Below are positions 37,301 through 46,810 of a stretch of DNA of 64,000 nucleotides, piece after piece (the stretch's first letter is position 1; every line of letters begins with the position of its first letter). Both the position numbers and the translations under genes were made by a program. Source of the stretch: Melastoma dodecandrum (Eukaryota; Streptophyta; Magnoliopsida; Myrtales; Melastomataceae); the NCBI GenBank assembly GCA_029817715.1, contig JARUPY010000190.1, forward strand, positions 1,922,001-1,986,000. The letters run 5' to 3'. The notes under the pieces are model-generated. The model did no database searches. It was not told the origin of the DNA and saw only the letters and a program-made list of their open reading frames with translations.

Positions 37301-38490
37301 ATAACAGATAGAAATGACAGATGTGCTCTAGATATTTATTGGCGAAGATTTCGCATACACAGCCAATGACACCGGAATATATTTCACATGGCAAGAAGTC
37401 ACATCTCAGTCAAAGCACAAGACTGGAAAAGGAATTGCTTTAACAATAATATACCATCTTTGATTGCGTTGTTGTAACTCCGATGCCATTGAAAAGACCG
37501 AAATACCAAGCTCCCGGAGAAATCTGAGAATAAATTACTAATCAACACGAGCAGACCACAATGGATAAAAACCTCGAGAGAAGAGATTTTATGATAAACA
37601 ACCTCCTCATTGGAGAACCTCATGGTCAGGTTTTTCTGCAACAGATGACACTGCTCCACATTACTACTGGCCCGAACGCTATCAATAGATTCGTTAAGCA
37701 GGCTATGGAACACTGTTAAACACAACAGAAGATAAAACAGAATCAAATTAATTCTAAAACCCAAAACATAAGCACGGCATAGTTGCTATGTGCCTCAAAA
37801 TCACGCTGCAACAAGGTAAAAAACCACAACAGAATAGCTTAAGAAACTCGGTCCCTCTCATTCACATCCCTCGGGCACTCGAGAATACCTAATCCTTTCA
37901 CGGAGGAATTCGAGGCGTAGGGGAGAGGAGGGCTTCCATCCCTGAAGCAAATCATCGGCAATTGGCTTTCTGGGATATTACCTATGCTCCCATCACCCTG
38001 CATAGATTCCAGGATCCCATAAAACCAACCCGAACACGAAAGACTCAGCAGCATCAACAACAACAGAAAACCCGATCCTCGGACGACATCTCTCCAGCTG
38101 ACCCTAAATGGAATCAACCAAAGAAGAACGATCCAAAGTCACTGTCACCGCAACTTACTATGTCCACGTCCGACTCCAACGACACGGAGAGCGAAGAGAA
38201 CCACGGCGGCAAATCGACTGCGATAATCAAACGATCGAAAAATCCAGTCTTTTCAACAACCCATAACGCAGAATAAAGGGAACAAGACACACGTTTCTTC
38301 CAAAACGAAAAAAAAAAAGAAGAAGAAAAAGCCCACATCTGATGTAGCGGAGGTCAAAAGGCCTGACAGTGGTCTTCGGGTAGGTGAGGACGGAGACGGG
38401 GAAAGTGTTGAAGTCGCCGTAGATGGCAGAACAGGCGTCGAGGGGAAGGAGGAGGACGACGAAGAGGAAGCATGCTAGGCGGCCAACCAT
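34373..38490 (-). CDS. PGAP6/TMEM8-like multi-pass membrane protein (DUF3522), 813 aa, 14 exons
   Basis: Exons on the minus strand: 38490-38337, 38217-38159, 37997-37889, 37712-37603, 37523-37455, 37226-36621, 36285-35762, 35669-35605, 35540-35461, 35376-35272, 35202-35063, 34984-34856, 34736-34584, 34511-34373. All have GT-AG borders and compatible phases, totalling 814 codons with the stop. The protein has a signal peptide (MVGRLACFLFVVLLLPLDA), a large N-glycosylation-rich outside domain, an EGF-like Cys cluster (CSFHGSC, then CSCDRNHGGFDC, about residues 520-560), and about seven membrane segments including SGIASGIYHACD and FMDFWLSFMAV. These match TMEM8/PGAP6 proteins of the CREST superfamily; animal PGAP6 is a phospholipase acting on GPI anchors. 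The conserved Ser, His and Asp of the CREST motifs are present, so hydrolase activity is plausible but unproven for plants. Confidence 0.9.
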
Positions 38491-39153
38491 GGCGTGGCGA
38501 TGGAGGAGGAAGTGATCGCTTCTCTTGTCCTTCCGTTTTAAGGTGGGTTGGAGAAGACGGTGCTTTCGCGAGGAGAGGAACGGACAAACAATACCCAAAA
38601 CCTCTTCTCTTGTAATACTACTAATAATAATAAATTACAATCCCCCTTGTAATAAAATTAATATTACAATTTCTCGAAAAGTAAATTTTCTACAAATTTT
38701 TTTAGTTCGAAAATTACATGACAACACGAACACGTCTTCATTGGTTAGGCCAACCAACAAAAGAAATAACAAATAATAATGAATTAATTACATGTCTTTT
38801 GCATCGATTGTGTAGCCAGATGAGAATTAATGTCTCACCCCGGCTCTCTTACTTAGATTATGAATATGACTTCATTAGTCAACAATACACGACGGTCCAG
38901 AACATTTAAGAAATGACTGGTCGGGTCAAATAAATTAGTTTATTGGACTGGTCGAGTTATTATTATTCATTCCCTTTGGGCCGGGGCCCAAATATAAATG
39001 GACTATCGCCACGTCATCAATGCAGCCTCAGTCGGTTTGTAACGGCATTCTTTCATTTTCGCTCTTCTTCCTTTTTTTAACTCCTCATTCCAGAAGGGGT
39101 TAATACATGTGGTAACGAGCTTCTTTTGCTCCTCCTCGCCACTTTACACAGCG
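38491..39153. promoter_or_regulatory. Divergent promoter region between PGAP6-like (-) and WRC-type (+) genes
   Basis: Only 663 bp separate the two start codons, which point away from each other, so both promoters lie here. I see no confident TATA box for either. The stretch is AT-rich on the left and contains the pair TGGTCGGGTCAAATAA / TGGTCGAGTTATTATT near 38918-38965. Confidence 0.5.
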
Positions 39154-39525
39154 ATGCGAAACCCCACGGTAGGGTTTGTGAATAAGGGCGGTAAAACAGT
39201 AGGGGAGTTATCAGGATCGGCACTAAGGATCAAATGCGCCAAGACAGACGGGAAATCCTGGAAATGCAAGAGGCAGGCGAAGGAAGGGCGCAATTTCTGC
39301 GAGCACCACATATCGCAGCTGAAATCCTACAGTAGCGGAAGCGGCAGGGCCGTCGCGGAGTCCTCTGGGGCGAAAGGGGCTGGGCCTGGGCGGGTACGGG
39401 CCGGAAGGAAGAAGAAGGGCGATTCCTCCCCCTCATCCTCGAACTCATCCTCGGCAGGCAGGTCAAGCCAGTACTACTACTACTACTACTATTCTGGGTT
39501 CGGGCCGTCGTGGAGGAAGAAGTGA
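39154..39525 (+). CDS. WRC-type small Cys/His protein, 123 aa to the first stop; coding sequence appears to continue
   Basis: From the ATG at 39154 (MRNPTVGFVNKGG) it encodes one zinc-binding-like motif, KCAKTDGKSWKCKRQAKEG, then NFCEHH. That is the C-x9-C-x10-C-x2-H pattern of WRC domains, with Trp-Lys-Cys at the name-giving triplet. WRC domains bind DNA or direct nuclear import in growth-regulating factors. A basic, Ser-rich tail and a run of seven Tyr, encoded by (TAC)n at about 39471-39491, follow. The first stop is TGA at 39523-39525. The same frame then stays open for 51 codons to TGA at 39679-39681, with a charged, protein-like end (MEDESESEREEDRKRVRKP, then KARSLKSLM). The downstream part probably belongs to the ancestral protein. 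An upstream in-frame ATG at 39109 is possible but less suitable. Confidence 0.7.
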   Translation: MRNPTVGFVNKGGKTVGELSGSALRIKCAKTDGKSWKCKRQAKEGRNFCEHHISQLKSYSSGSGRAVAESSGAKGAGPGRVRAGRKKKGDSSPSSSNSSSAGRSSQYYYYYYYSGFGPSWRKK

Positions 39526-39681
39526 GGCGAACGTCCGGGGAGGGAATCCTCCGCGTCACGGGGCGGGAACGCGAGGACCAGTTACCTCCACATGGAGGAC
39601 GAGTCGGAGAGTGAGCGGGAGGAGGATAGGAAGAGGGTCAGGAAGCCCATCAAGGCCCGATCTCTCAAGTCTCTAATGTGA
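39526..39681 (+). other. In-frame coding extension after the TGA of the WRC-type gene
   Basis: Fifty-one sense codons follow the first TGA without a frame change. They encode an Arg/Gly region, an acidic-basic stretch and KPIKARSLKSLM, and end at a second TGA. No splice site that would remove the first TGA is obvious. CGA to TGA, a single C-to-T change at a CpG, would explain it; stop read-through or an assembly error are alternatives. Confidence 0.6.
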
Positions 39682-40974
39682 CTGACTTCCCTTCCAATGA
39701 ATTAACTATTTTGTGTGCTTTTGTCTTTCATTTTTCCTTTAGAAAAAGTTAATTAGATGTAGGTGGATTTCGGGGTATGTTTTGTTATAATTTTTAAGGT
39801 CTAATTTCTTTAATAATAGGATTAAATTAGCGCTTATTATTATCATTATCATTATCAGTACTACAGAGTAGTCGGAACAGCCCAACTAAGAGTCCAATAA
39901 TCCGCGCTTCACTCTTGGGCTTTGTACTTAGAAGATTTCCTTTGATGGATTGGGCTCAGGGTTAAGGCCCACCATGAGAACGACGCCGTTTCTCGATATC
40001 TTCGGACTGTTTGGTCTCCAGATAGATGGAAATTGGTCATAGTCTAAGAAAACTTGTCAAAGGAACCAATCCATGATTACATGGAAAATCATAATCAATC
40101 GTCACATTTTTAATATGCACGAAATCCCTTTCTTCCCCTCTCACCTTCTAATTTTCTAACAAGTCTATGGAATTATTGTTTTGCTATGAAAAAAAGGTTT
40201 CCCAAATCAAAGAAATTAATGTTTTGGTACATGACAATATCAAGGCATCGTCTTGATTCAACCTTCGTTTGATTGAGATCACGGCTTGTTTTTATTGCTC
40301 ATTTGATTTTGAGTATAGCTCGGACTCCAACATTCATTCAGAGGTTAGCGGGTTCCAATATTCGTTTAATTAAGATCACGGTATGTTGTCGTCGCTCATT
40401 ATATTTTGGGTATTACCTGGACTTCATCAATCGAACATAAAGTAGCATGTTCCAACTTGATTAAGGACACGATTTGTTTTTGTTGTTCGCTTGATTTTGA
40501 ATACCACTTGGACCCATCATTCGCCAATAAAAAAGTAGCGAGTTCCAATTTATCCAGGTTAAGGACGTAAGTATTACTTGATGACATGTATCCTAAGACT
40601 AAAAAGATAGTTAGATGACAATGCTGAATAAACGAATGCGACTCATCGAGAAGAACACTGTGATATTTTAAGAAGTATTTCAAGTTTACAGTAAAACCAG
40701 TATTCTTACTGATAGAACAGGAGATGCAATCACAATTACTATAATTGTTCTTAACTTTTAGGAGTTCAGTGGCTTTCGCTTTTGTGTTTTGTCTGAGTAA
40801 ACTCCGCAGGCATCATCATGGCTTCTTGTACATGACAACTACATCTCGAACCAAATTCTAAAGATGTGCTCATTTGCCAAATATTCCCTAAGTATTTTCT
40901 AATGAACAGAAATTGTGAAAATTCTCAAGAGAAAAAAAACAAGAAAAAAATTGTGAATTGATTTCCCCTTCAGA
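39682..40974. other. Intergenic, no gene recognised
   Basis: AT-rich DNA. A loosely repeated motif, GATCACGG or GGACACGA followed by a T-rich tract, GTTTTTGTTG or similar, CGCTTGATTTTGA, occurs three times (about 40275-40320, 40375-40415, 40465-40505), perhaps an old local repeat. Confidence 0.4.
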
Positions 40975-41418
40975 TCACCAGCAGGGGAAGGTCTCCGGCG
41001 GCTCAAGCCCGTTGGGGACGACCCTCGCCCTACAGAGCGGGCACGTGTCCTGATCGCAGTCCATCCAGCTGTCCAGGCACGGCCGATGGAACACGTGCCG
41101 GCACCCGCTCAGCAGCCGGGTCTCATCCCCTCCCTCAAACTCGTGCAGGCAAACCGCGCAGCACTCCGGTGGGTCGGCCAGCTCCTCGTACAATATCACC
41201 GGCAGCAGGTCGCGGACCGAATCCCTGGCGGGCTTCGGCTTCGTCTTCTGAGGCACGATCCTGATCTCCATGGGGGCAACGTCCGGCTCCAGGAAGTCAG
41301 AGAGGCCGGCGGAATCGAATAGGAGGAGGACGAGGGTGCGTAGGTGTCCAAGGAAGTAGAGGAGGTGGAGGAAGATCCCGGGGGCGAAGACCTCCGAGTA
41401 TCCGAGCGGGAATCCCAT
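40975..41418 (-). CDS. BRH1: BRH1-like RING-H2 finger protein, 147 aa, intronless
   Basis: This is a small E3 ubiquitin ligase candidate. It begins MGFPLGYSEVFAPGIFLH followed by a hydrophobic stretch (about residues 10-35) and GLSDFLE, the hallmark N-terminus of BRH1, the brassinosteroid-responsive RING-H2 protein, and of the related XERICO group. The RING-H2 lies at about residues 86-132: CAVCLHEFEGG, GCRHVFHRPCLDSWMD, TCPLCR. All eight metal ligands are present. A single exon and about 150 aa are normal for the family. A TATAAATA box lies 135 bp upstream of the ATG. In Arabidopsis, BRH1 is repressed by brassinosteroid; whether this gene responds is unknown. Confidence 0.92.
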   Translation of the reverse strand: MGFPLGYSEVFAPGIFLHLLYFLGHLRTLVLLLFDSAGLSDFLEPDVAPMEIRIVPQKTKPKPARDSVRDLLPVILYEELADPPECCAVCLHEFEGGDETRLLSGCRHVFHRPCLDSWMDCDQDTCPLCRARVVPNGLEPPETFPCW

Positions 41419-41552
41419 CCTCGCTGCTTGAGACGGACTACTAAACTACCAAAACCACCAAACCCTCCAAACCTCCGTGTATATGATGTATGAACAGAAG
41501 GGATATGAATGGTTCCGGCTGCTGCTGCTCTTCTTCCCTCGGCCACTTCATA

Positions 41553-41560
41553 TATTTATA
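41553..41560 (-). promoter_or_regulatory. Probable TATA box of the BRH1-like gene
   Basis: TATAAATA on the minus strand, 135 bp upstream of the ATG at 41418, a normal distance for a plant gene with a 5' UTR of about 100 bases. Confidence 0.6.
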
Positions 41561-44189
41561 TCTCCAAAATAAATAAATAAATAAATAAACCCCAGCAGGC
41601 AGGCTCCCATCATTTACACGTACTAAAATAAAATTATATTATACTGAATGATTCCCAATGGAAATTTCCTTTTGGGTTCGGTCGGCTGCCTTTTACTATT
41701 CATCTCCATTATTTCTTGTACTATGAAGACAGCACGATTACGTGTCCGTCGTCTCCATAACTACTCAGATTTTAACCCACATGCAAACCTCCTCTGGTAT
41801 TCATTACCCAAAATATGAATACCATGTTGTAATAATTCGTTTTTAGTAATAAAGGAAAAGTCCGAGGGACATCCCGGTATCCAAAACGACAGTCGAACCC
41901 TAATAAATGCAGGCAAGGAGGCAAAGCCTGAGAGACCCATTTTCTTCTTCTTCTTCTTCTTCTTGTGATTAAACTGATTGCTAGACATTAACATTTGCTA
42001 AAGGCATGATTTTAATCGCCCTATCTCTTGGCATTTGTTTTAGAATGACTGATTATGTCAAGGACTCAAGGTTGTGCCCCGGGACCATTTCCATTAAAAA
42101 TCCGCACAGGAACAAACGTTAGATCACCTAGAAAATTTGATCCCTGTGATCCATGGCTCTCTATTTGAATGGTTGTCACGTCGTCCGCATGAAAACATTG
42201 TTTTTCTAACCCCCCCCCCCTGGCCGGTTCGTATAAAATATTACCTCCCGCCTCCACAAGGCAATGATGACGATCGGCGATGGGAACGTCGACGAGGTCG
42301 ACTTCCCAAGTGGGCACTTAGGCGACAAACATAGACAATAAGTTTCCAACATGAAAGGTTCTGTCCAAAATGATGGGAGGTCTAAATGGAAATGGGAATG
42401 GGAATGCAATTAGAGGCCAAAGGAAAGGGATTAGGTCCCCCCCCCCCCCCTTTCCTCATCAGAGAAGGAATCAAAGATGGGGGTGGTAGACAATGACTAG
42501 TGGCCAAAACCGGCATGTGGGCTTTTCTTTCTTTCTATCTCTCGAGGTTTGAGTTTTTTTTTTCTGTAAGTCATTTATTAGTTTTGTTTGCTTGTTGGTT
42601 TGTATTGGTGAGTGGTGGGTGGTGTGTAGTTGTTGTTGGGTGTCAATGTTTGGTTTGCATACGTCCAAGACAATGCATGGCCCAACTGCTCCTTACCATC
42701 CCGCCACAAAACCCTCCTTTTCCTCCTCCTCCTTTATGCTTCACCATCCTTTTATTTCGCCCTAAACATATCCTGCCCAAATGATCCAGGATACGCGTTT
42801 CTCCTCAAAGCTTAAACTGTTAGGTGAAGATTGATTTATATTATATATTTTGATGATCACTTAGAGATTTTAGTGGGTCTAAGGAGGAATTTTGTTGGTT
42901 GGGTCGATGGGGTGAAAGAATTACTTCAACATGTTCAATCATCTCTTTGGAAAGGCTCTTTCTTTCGTGTGGTTGTGATGGTGGTGGCGGTGGACTTCTC
43001 TTTGGTCTTGTCGGGGAATATTGATTGTCACGCACCACCAAACACTACTTGTTATAAGTGTCTCCATAAGAGGGCAATGCCCCCCGACCCTCCCCCACTC
43101 TTTTCACTTGAAACATCAGAGTTCCCGTCTAAATGGTCTCGTGAGGGAGACATATCCGTCTGAAGGAGTTGTCGGATCGGATTGGAGGTGCCGCGGACGG
43201 ATCAGCGACTACGAACTGACCACGCGTCACATTTTCGGCCTCTTCATCGTTCTATATATATACATTTATATATGATGCTTTACCACCCGACCAGACCCAT
43301 CTTAGTTTTGTTTGGTAGAAGGCCCAGATTGTCGAGAGGAGGTATTTTCATTTAAAAGAGAAACGTTATAAAATATGTCATATTTTTACGTATAAGTTCG
43401 CGCTTTTACGACAATTTGTCTGTAACAACTAAATGAAATTCTCGTAACGAGGGGTGTTGGGAGAGTTAAGTGTTAGTCTAATCATACACCAAACTTTTTC
43501 ACATCAAATTGGGGGAGACCCGACCTTATCTTATCCTGATCACTTCCCCTTGGATTCACGTGTCTCCCTCTTCCTCTGTTTCTTGTTCCCTCTTCGTTTT
43601 CATGTTTCGTTGGTGAAAGAGCGAGGGAGGCTCTATCTCTAGTCCTTTTCACCAACTGGGGCCGACTCCTGTCTCTCCCTTTTGTTCTCCTCCTCTGTCC
43701 AGGCCCAGATATGGCGACGAGGAAGAAGGCGTAAGACGACACGGGAGAGCTCAAAGATCTCCATCTCGATTCCGGGAACCATTCATCGGAAACCGTTTAT
43801 TCCGATATGGACATCTAACATGGATATGAACAGTTCAACTATCTGATTACGTTTTCAAGTTTCATACTAGTTTGAGTCATGTGGTGGAAAGTCGGTACAT
43901 ATCGCTCGCCGTAAATTTGGCCTGTCGTGAGTATGATACAGATCTTGCCTGCCCAAGGAGGTCAGGCGGTGCTGTTCCCGGGTACAGGTTGCAGAGCAGC
44001 CGCAACAGAGCCGCCGCAAGACAGAGAATTTTTCTACATATGGTCATCAAACATCTTACCCAGAAGTGTCATACCCAGAACATGATTAATTGTTGCGGCA
44101 CACGGCACGACACGGGGGTAAAGAAATCAACCCATATCTTTAAGTACCACGCAGTTTTTGTATATACTGCTTATAGTGATTTTGTTTGT
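41561..44189. other. Long gene-free stretch with homopolymers
   Basis: No recognisable protein or RNA gene. It contains (TAAA)n near 41565-41590, (TTC)n at about 41941-41964, and runs of about 11-14 C near 42211 and 42438. The short frames at 42066-43275 show no family features. Confidence 0.4.
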
Positions 44190-45115
44190 CAACATGGTTG
44201 ATGGAAAGTCCTGCTTGAGGTCAGGCCTTTCCCCGAAATGCAGGTCGGTGGCTTCCGTGAGTGACTGATGCGGGAGGCTTTCGAGTTCCCTTTCCATGCT
44301 TAAACTATGTGACCTGCAGAATATGACAGGGTCGACCCCTTGAGGTGGTTGATCTGGTCGGCTTCCTTAGCGCTATGCCGCTTATTCCACAAAAGCATGT
44401 GCTAGCCACTTCAGTACGCGCATGACCAGATGTTTAGGATAGCCTGTCCACTAGTTTAGAACTGGTTCTTGTTGTGGTTGATCGGATAGATGTAATACCT
44501 CATGAGGATCCCAATTATGATGAGGAACTTCACAAAGGAACCAGAGATTACGGCGCCCAGCCAGAGCCAACCATTAGGACCTAGACAGGGGATAAAGGGT
44601 TCATCTGTTCGGTTTGGTCTGAACACATGGTCCTGTACTTCCCCTGGTTCTCAGAAGAGAACCCGCTTTCCCGGGTCATATAGCCCTCGATCTTTAGTAG
44701 GAGATTCGATAGATCGGTCTGGGAATTGGCCATGGGAAGGAGGAGATCTAGCATGGAAAGGTCTCGGCTGTTCTTGAATGTGCTGATGAGGATTAGATGA
44801 GGAGTGGACTCGTTGCGTGCCGCACTCATGTGTATGAGGCCCCTTAAAATGGAGAAGAATGGAGTCATTCCACTGCCGCCGCTCACCATCACCAACTTCT
44901 CGTGCCTGCATAAATAACATGAAACTTTAAGGATCGACCGATGGCTTTCTTGTGTCACGACAATATTTACCAAGGAGAACCGACTGGAGGGAACATCTCA
45001 CACATAATGACGATGCTCAGCTTGTCTTGCTCGAGGCTTCTGTCAGATGAGATCGTTAATGGATGCCATTCCAGCTTTGATACCGCGGGCACCGTTACGA
45101 GCATAATGGACCGAT
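44190..45115 (-). pseudogene. FRO: Ferric-chelate reductase (FRO) 3' fragment, frameshifted
   Basis: FRO proteins are membrane flavocytochromes that reduce Fe(III) chelates with NADPH. On the minus strand the fragment reads VPAVSKLEWHPLTISSD (the FAD-binding HPLT/HPFT motif), then after an intron KLVMVSGGSGMTPFFSILR (NADPH-binding) and LILISTFKNSRDLSMLDLLL. It continues, after a frame break near 44590, with GPNGWLWLGAVISGSFVKFL and RYYIYPINHN. Remnants FFWNKR-like (LLWNKRHSAKEA) and ELESLPHQSLTEATDLHFG end it near 44200. The whole N-terminal haem-binding membrane half is missing, and the final GPKKMR-like segment is not found. The right end touches the stop of the DUF604 pseudogene, so the upstream exons were lost by deletion. 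Confidence 0.85.
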
Positions 45116-45145
45116 CAGAACAGGTACCAGTCTTAACAAGAACTG

Positions 45146-46471
45146 TCAATGCGCCTGACGATCATATGCCTTCACCTTGTCCCACATGTTCGGGTCGGAT
45201 TTCTTGTGGACGACCACCCTCTCAATCCTCAAAAGGGTGTTCGCCATTTTCCACTTGCACGGCTGGTCAGGCTCCTGGTACCTCGCATACCTACTCACCG
45301 TCGTATCATTCCCCAACCCGTGCTGCGCTTCCGATAGGAAGTACACGTAGGGCTTGTAACAAGCATGCCGCATCACGAGCCAGGTGCTGAACAAGAAACC
45401 CTTGTTGTCCGACTTCCTGTACCAGTCCAAGAACGTCCGACCAGGCAGCTCGATCTCCTGAGGGGGTGGATCCCCCCAAAAGAGCTGAACCGCATATCCC
45501 CAGGAGACGGACAAGGACCAGAGCTCCGGGACGGGTCGTAGCAAATGGACTGCTGCATGAGGGCAGCCGAGCCGTAGCCTTGCGGGACCCAAAGCTTGCG
45601 GAGGGCGCGGACCCGGGTCATGTTGGGGAAGATGGGCTCGATGAAGTCCAGGTGGTGGAGGGAGACCAGCGGCGTCACCGGATGAGCCGCCAGAAGCCCA
45701 AAGGGGTTCCCATATACATCAAACTGAAATTGAACCCAAAAATCAAAATAAGTCACTTACAAAGACTTCTCTCGACTTCAGGACAAGAAGGGAAAGAGTC
45801 AACGGGAACAAGCCCTACCCCCCTCCGCCGTACGCCATATTGTATGAGAACTCCATGTTCTGGATATGGCTCTCCGAGTTGCTCCCAATGTACCATAACC
45901 CATCGTGGTCGTACCTCCGGAGTACACGCACCAAGTTATCCGGCACGAACACTGTGTCGTCATCCCCCATCATGAACCACCAGATCCCCTCCGCTGTCTC
46001 TGTCGTCCGAAACGTCTCGGAGATTATCCGAGATATCCGGATCGCTGACCTGTGCCCCTTCCGGTTCCTGTACTCGAACGAAGGCGTGTTCCCAGAGAGC
46101 CTCATTGGAGGCAGAAGCGCGTTCTCCGCCATGGTGTTCTTCAATGGGCCGTCGAGCCAGGCCATGCCCTGCATCCTTCCCGGAAGCCACCACGTCTTGA
46201 CATACTCCTTCCTCCCTGGCCACAACTTGGACGAAGACGCGATGCCGAAAGCAATGTAGTCGATCATCATCCTGTTATCGAAGGTCAGGTTAGGCAGGGC
46301 AACTTCTAGAATCTCGAGGACAGGGACGTGGCGGTCGGGATCATTGTTGTCGTGGTTGCTGACGATGATGCAGGGGGAGTTGATGATGAATATGAAGGAG
46401 TAGAGGAGACAAGTGAAGGAGAAGAGGGGCCGGCAACAGGTTACATGGGAAAATATTCGAGATCTTATCAT
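45146..46471 (-). pseudogene. DUF604 fringe-like glycosyltransferase, centre deleted and frameshifted
   Basis: DUF604 proteins are Golgi type II proteins related to fringe glycosyltransferases. The first part (46471-45815) has a short cytoplasmic tail and signal anchor (LFSFTCLLYSFIFIINSP), then AFGIASSSKLWPGRKEYVKTWW, the DxD-type metal site MGDDDTVFV, and YIGSNSESH, ending YGGGG at a TAG. The second part (45723-45146) starts FDVYGNPFGLLAAHP after a good acceptor site, then LVSLHHLD and SICYDPSRS. After a frame break near 45525 it reads WSLSVSWGYAVQLF, and later KWKMAN. About 50 residues that normally lie between YGGGG and DVYGN are absent, and no exon for them fits in the 90-bp gap. The gene is therefore disabled by a deletion plus an indel. 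It shares strand and order with FRO and UGT neighbours. Confidence 0.85.
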
Positions 46472-46810
46472 TATTAGTTCATTCACCGTTGGAATAGTCT
46501 CACACGGGATAACAGCCCAACACCTTAAATAGAATTTCACGCTAGCTTTTAAGTGAAAGGAATACGATACGATTTCTAACATCTTATTAGAGCCAGATTC
46601 GTTCCGGGTAAACGGACACCTAGACCCCGTTAAATTTATATGCTGGGTTTATGTAATGGGCGGCTCCGGCAATATTCATACTCAAATGGGCTGGCTAGTT
46701 ATCAAGATGTATGGAGGCTCGTGCTATTTGTTCAAATTTAAACACTGGACCCGACTTAATAATAAGCGTGAAATACCAAGTGTCACGTACTTATCATGCG
46801 TCACGTACTT

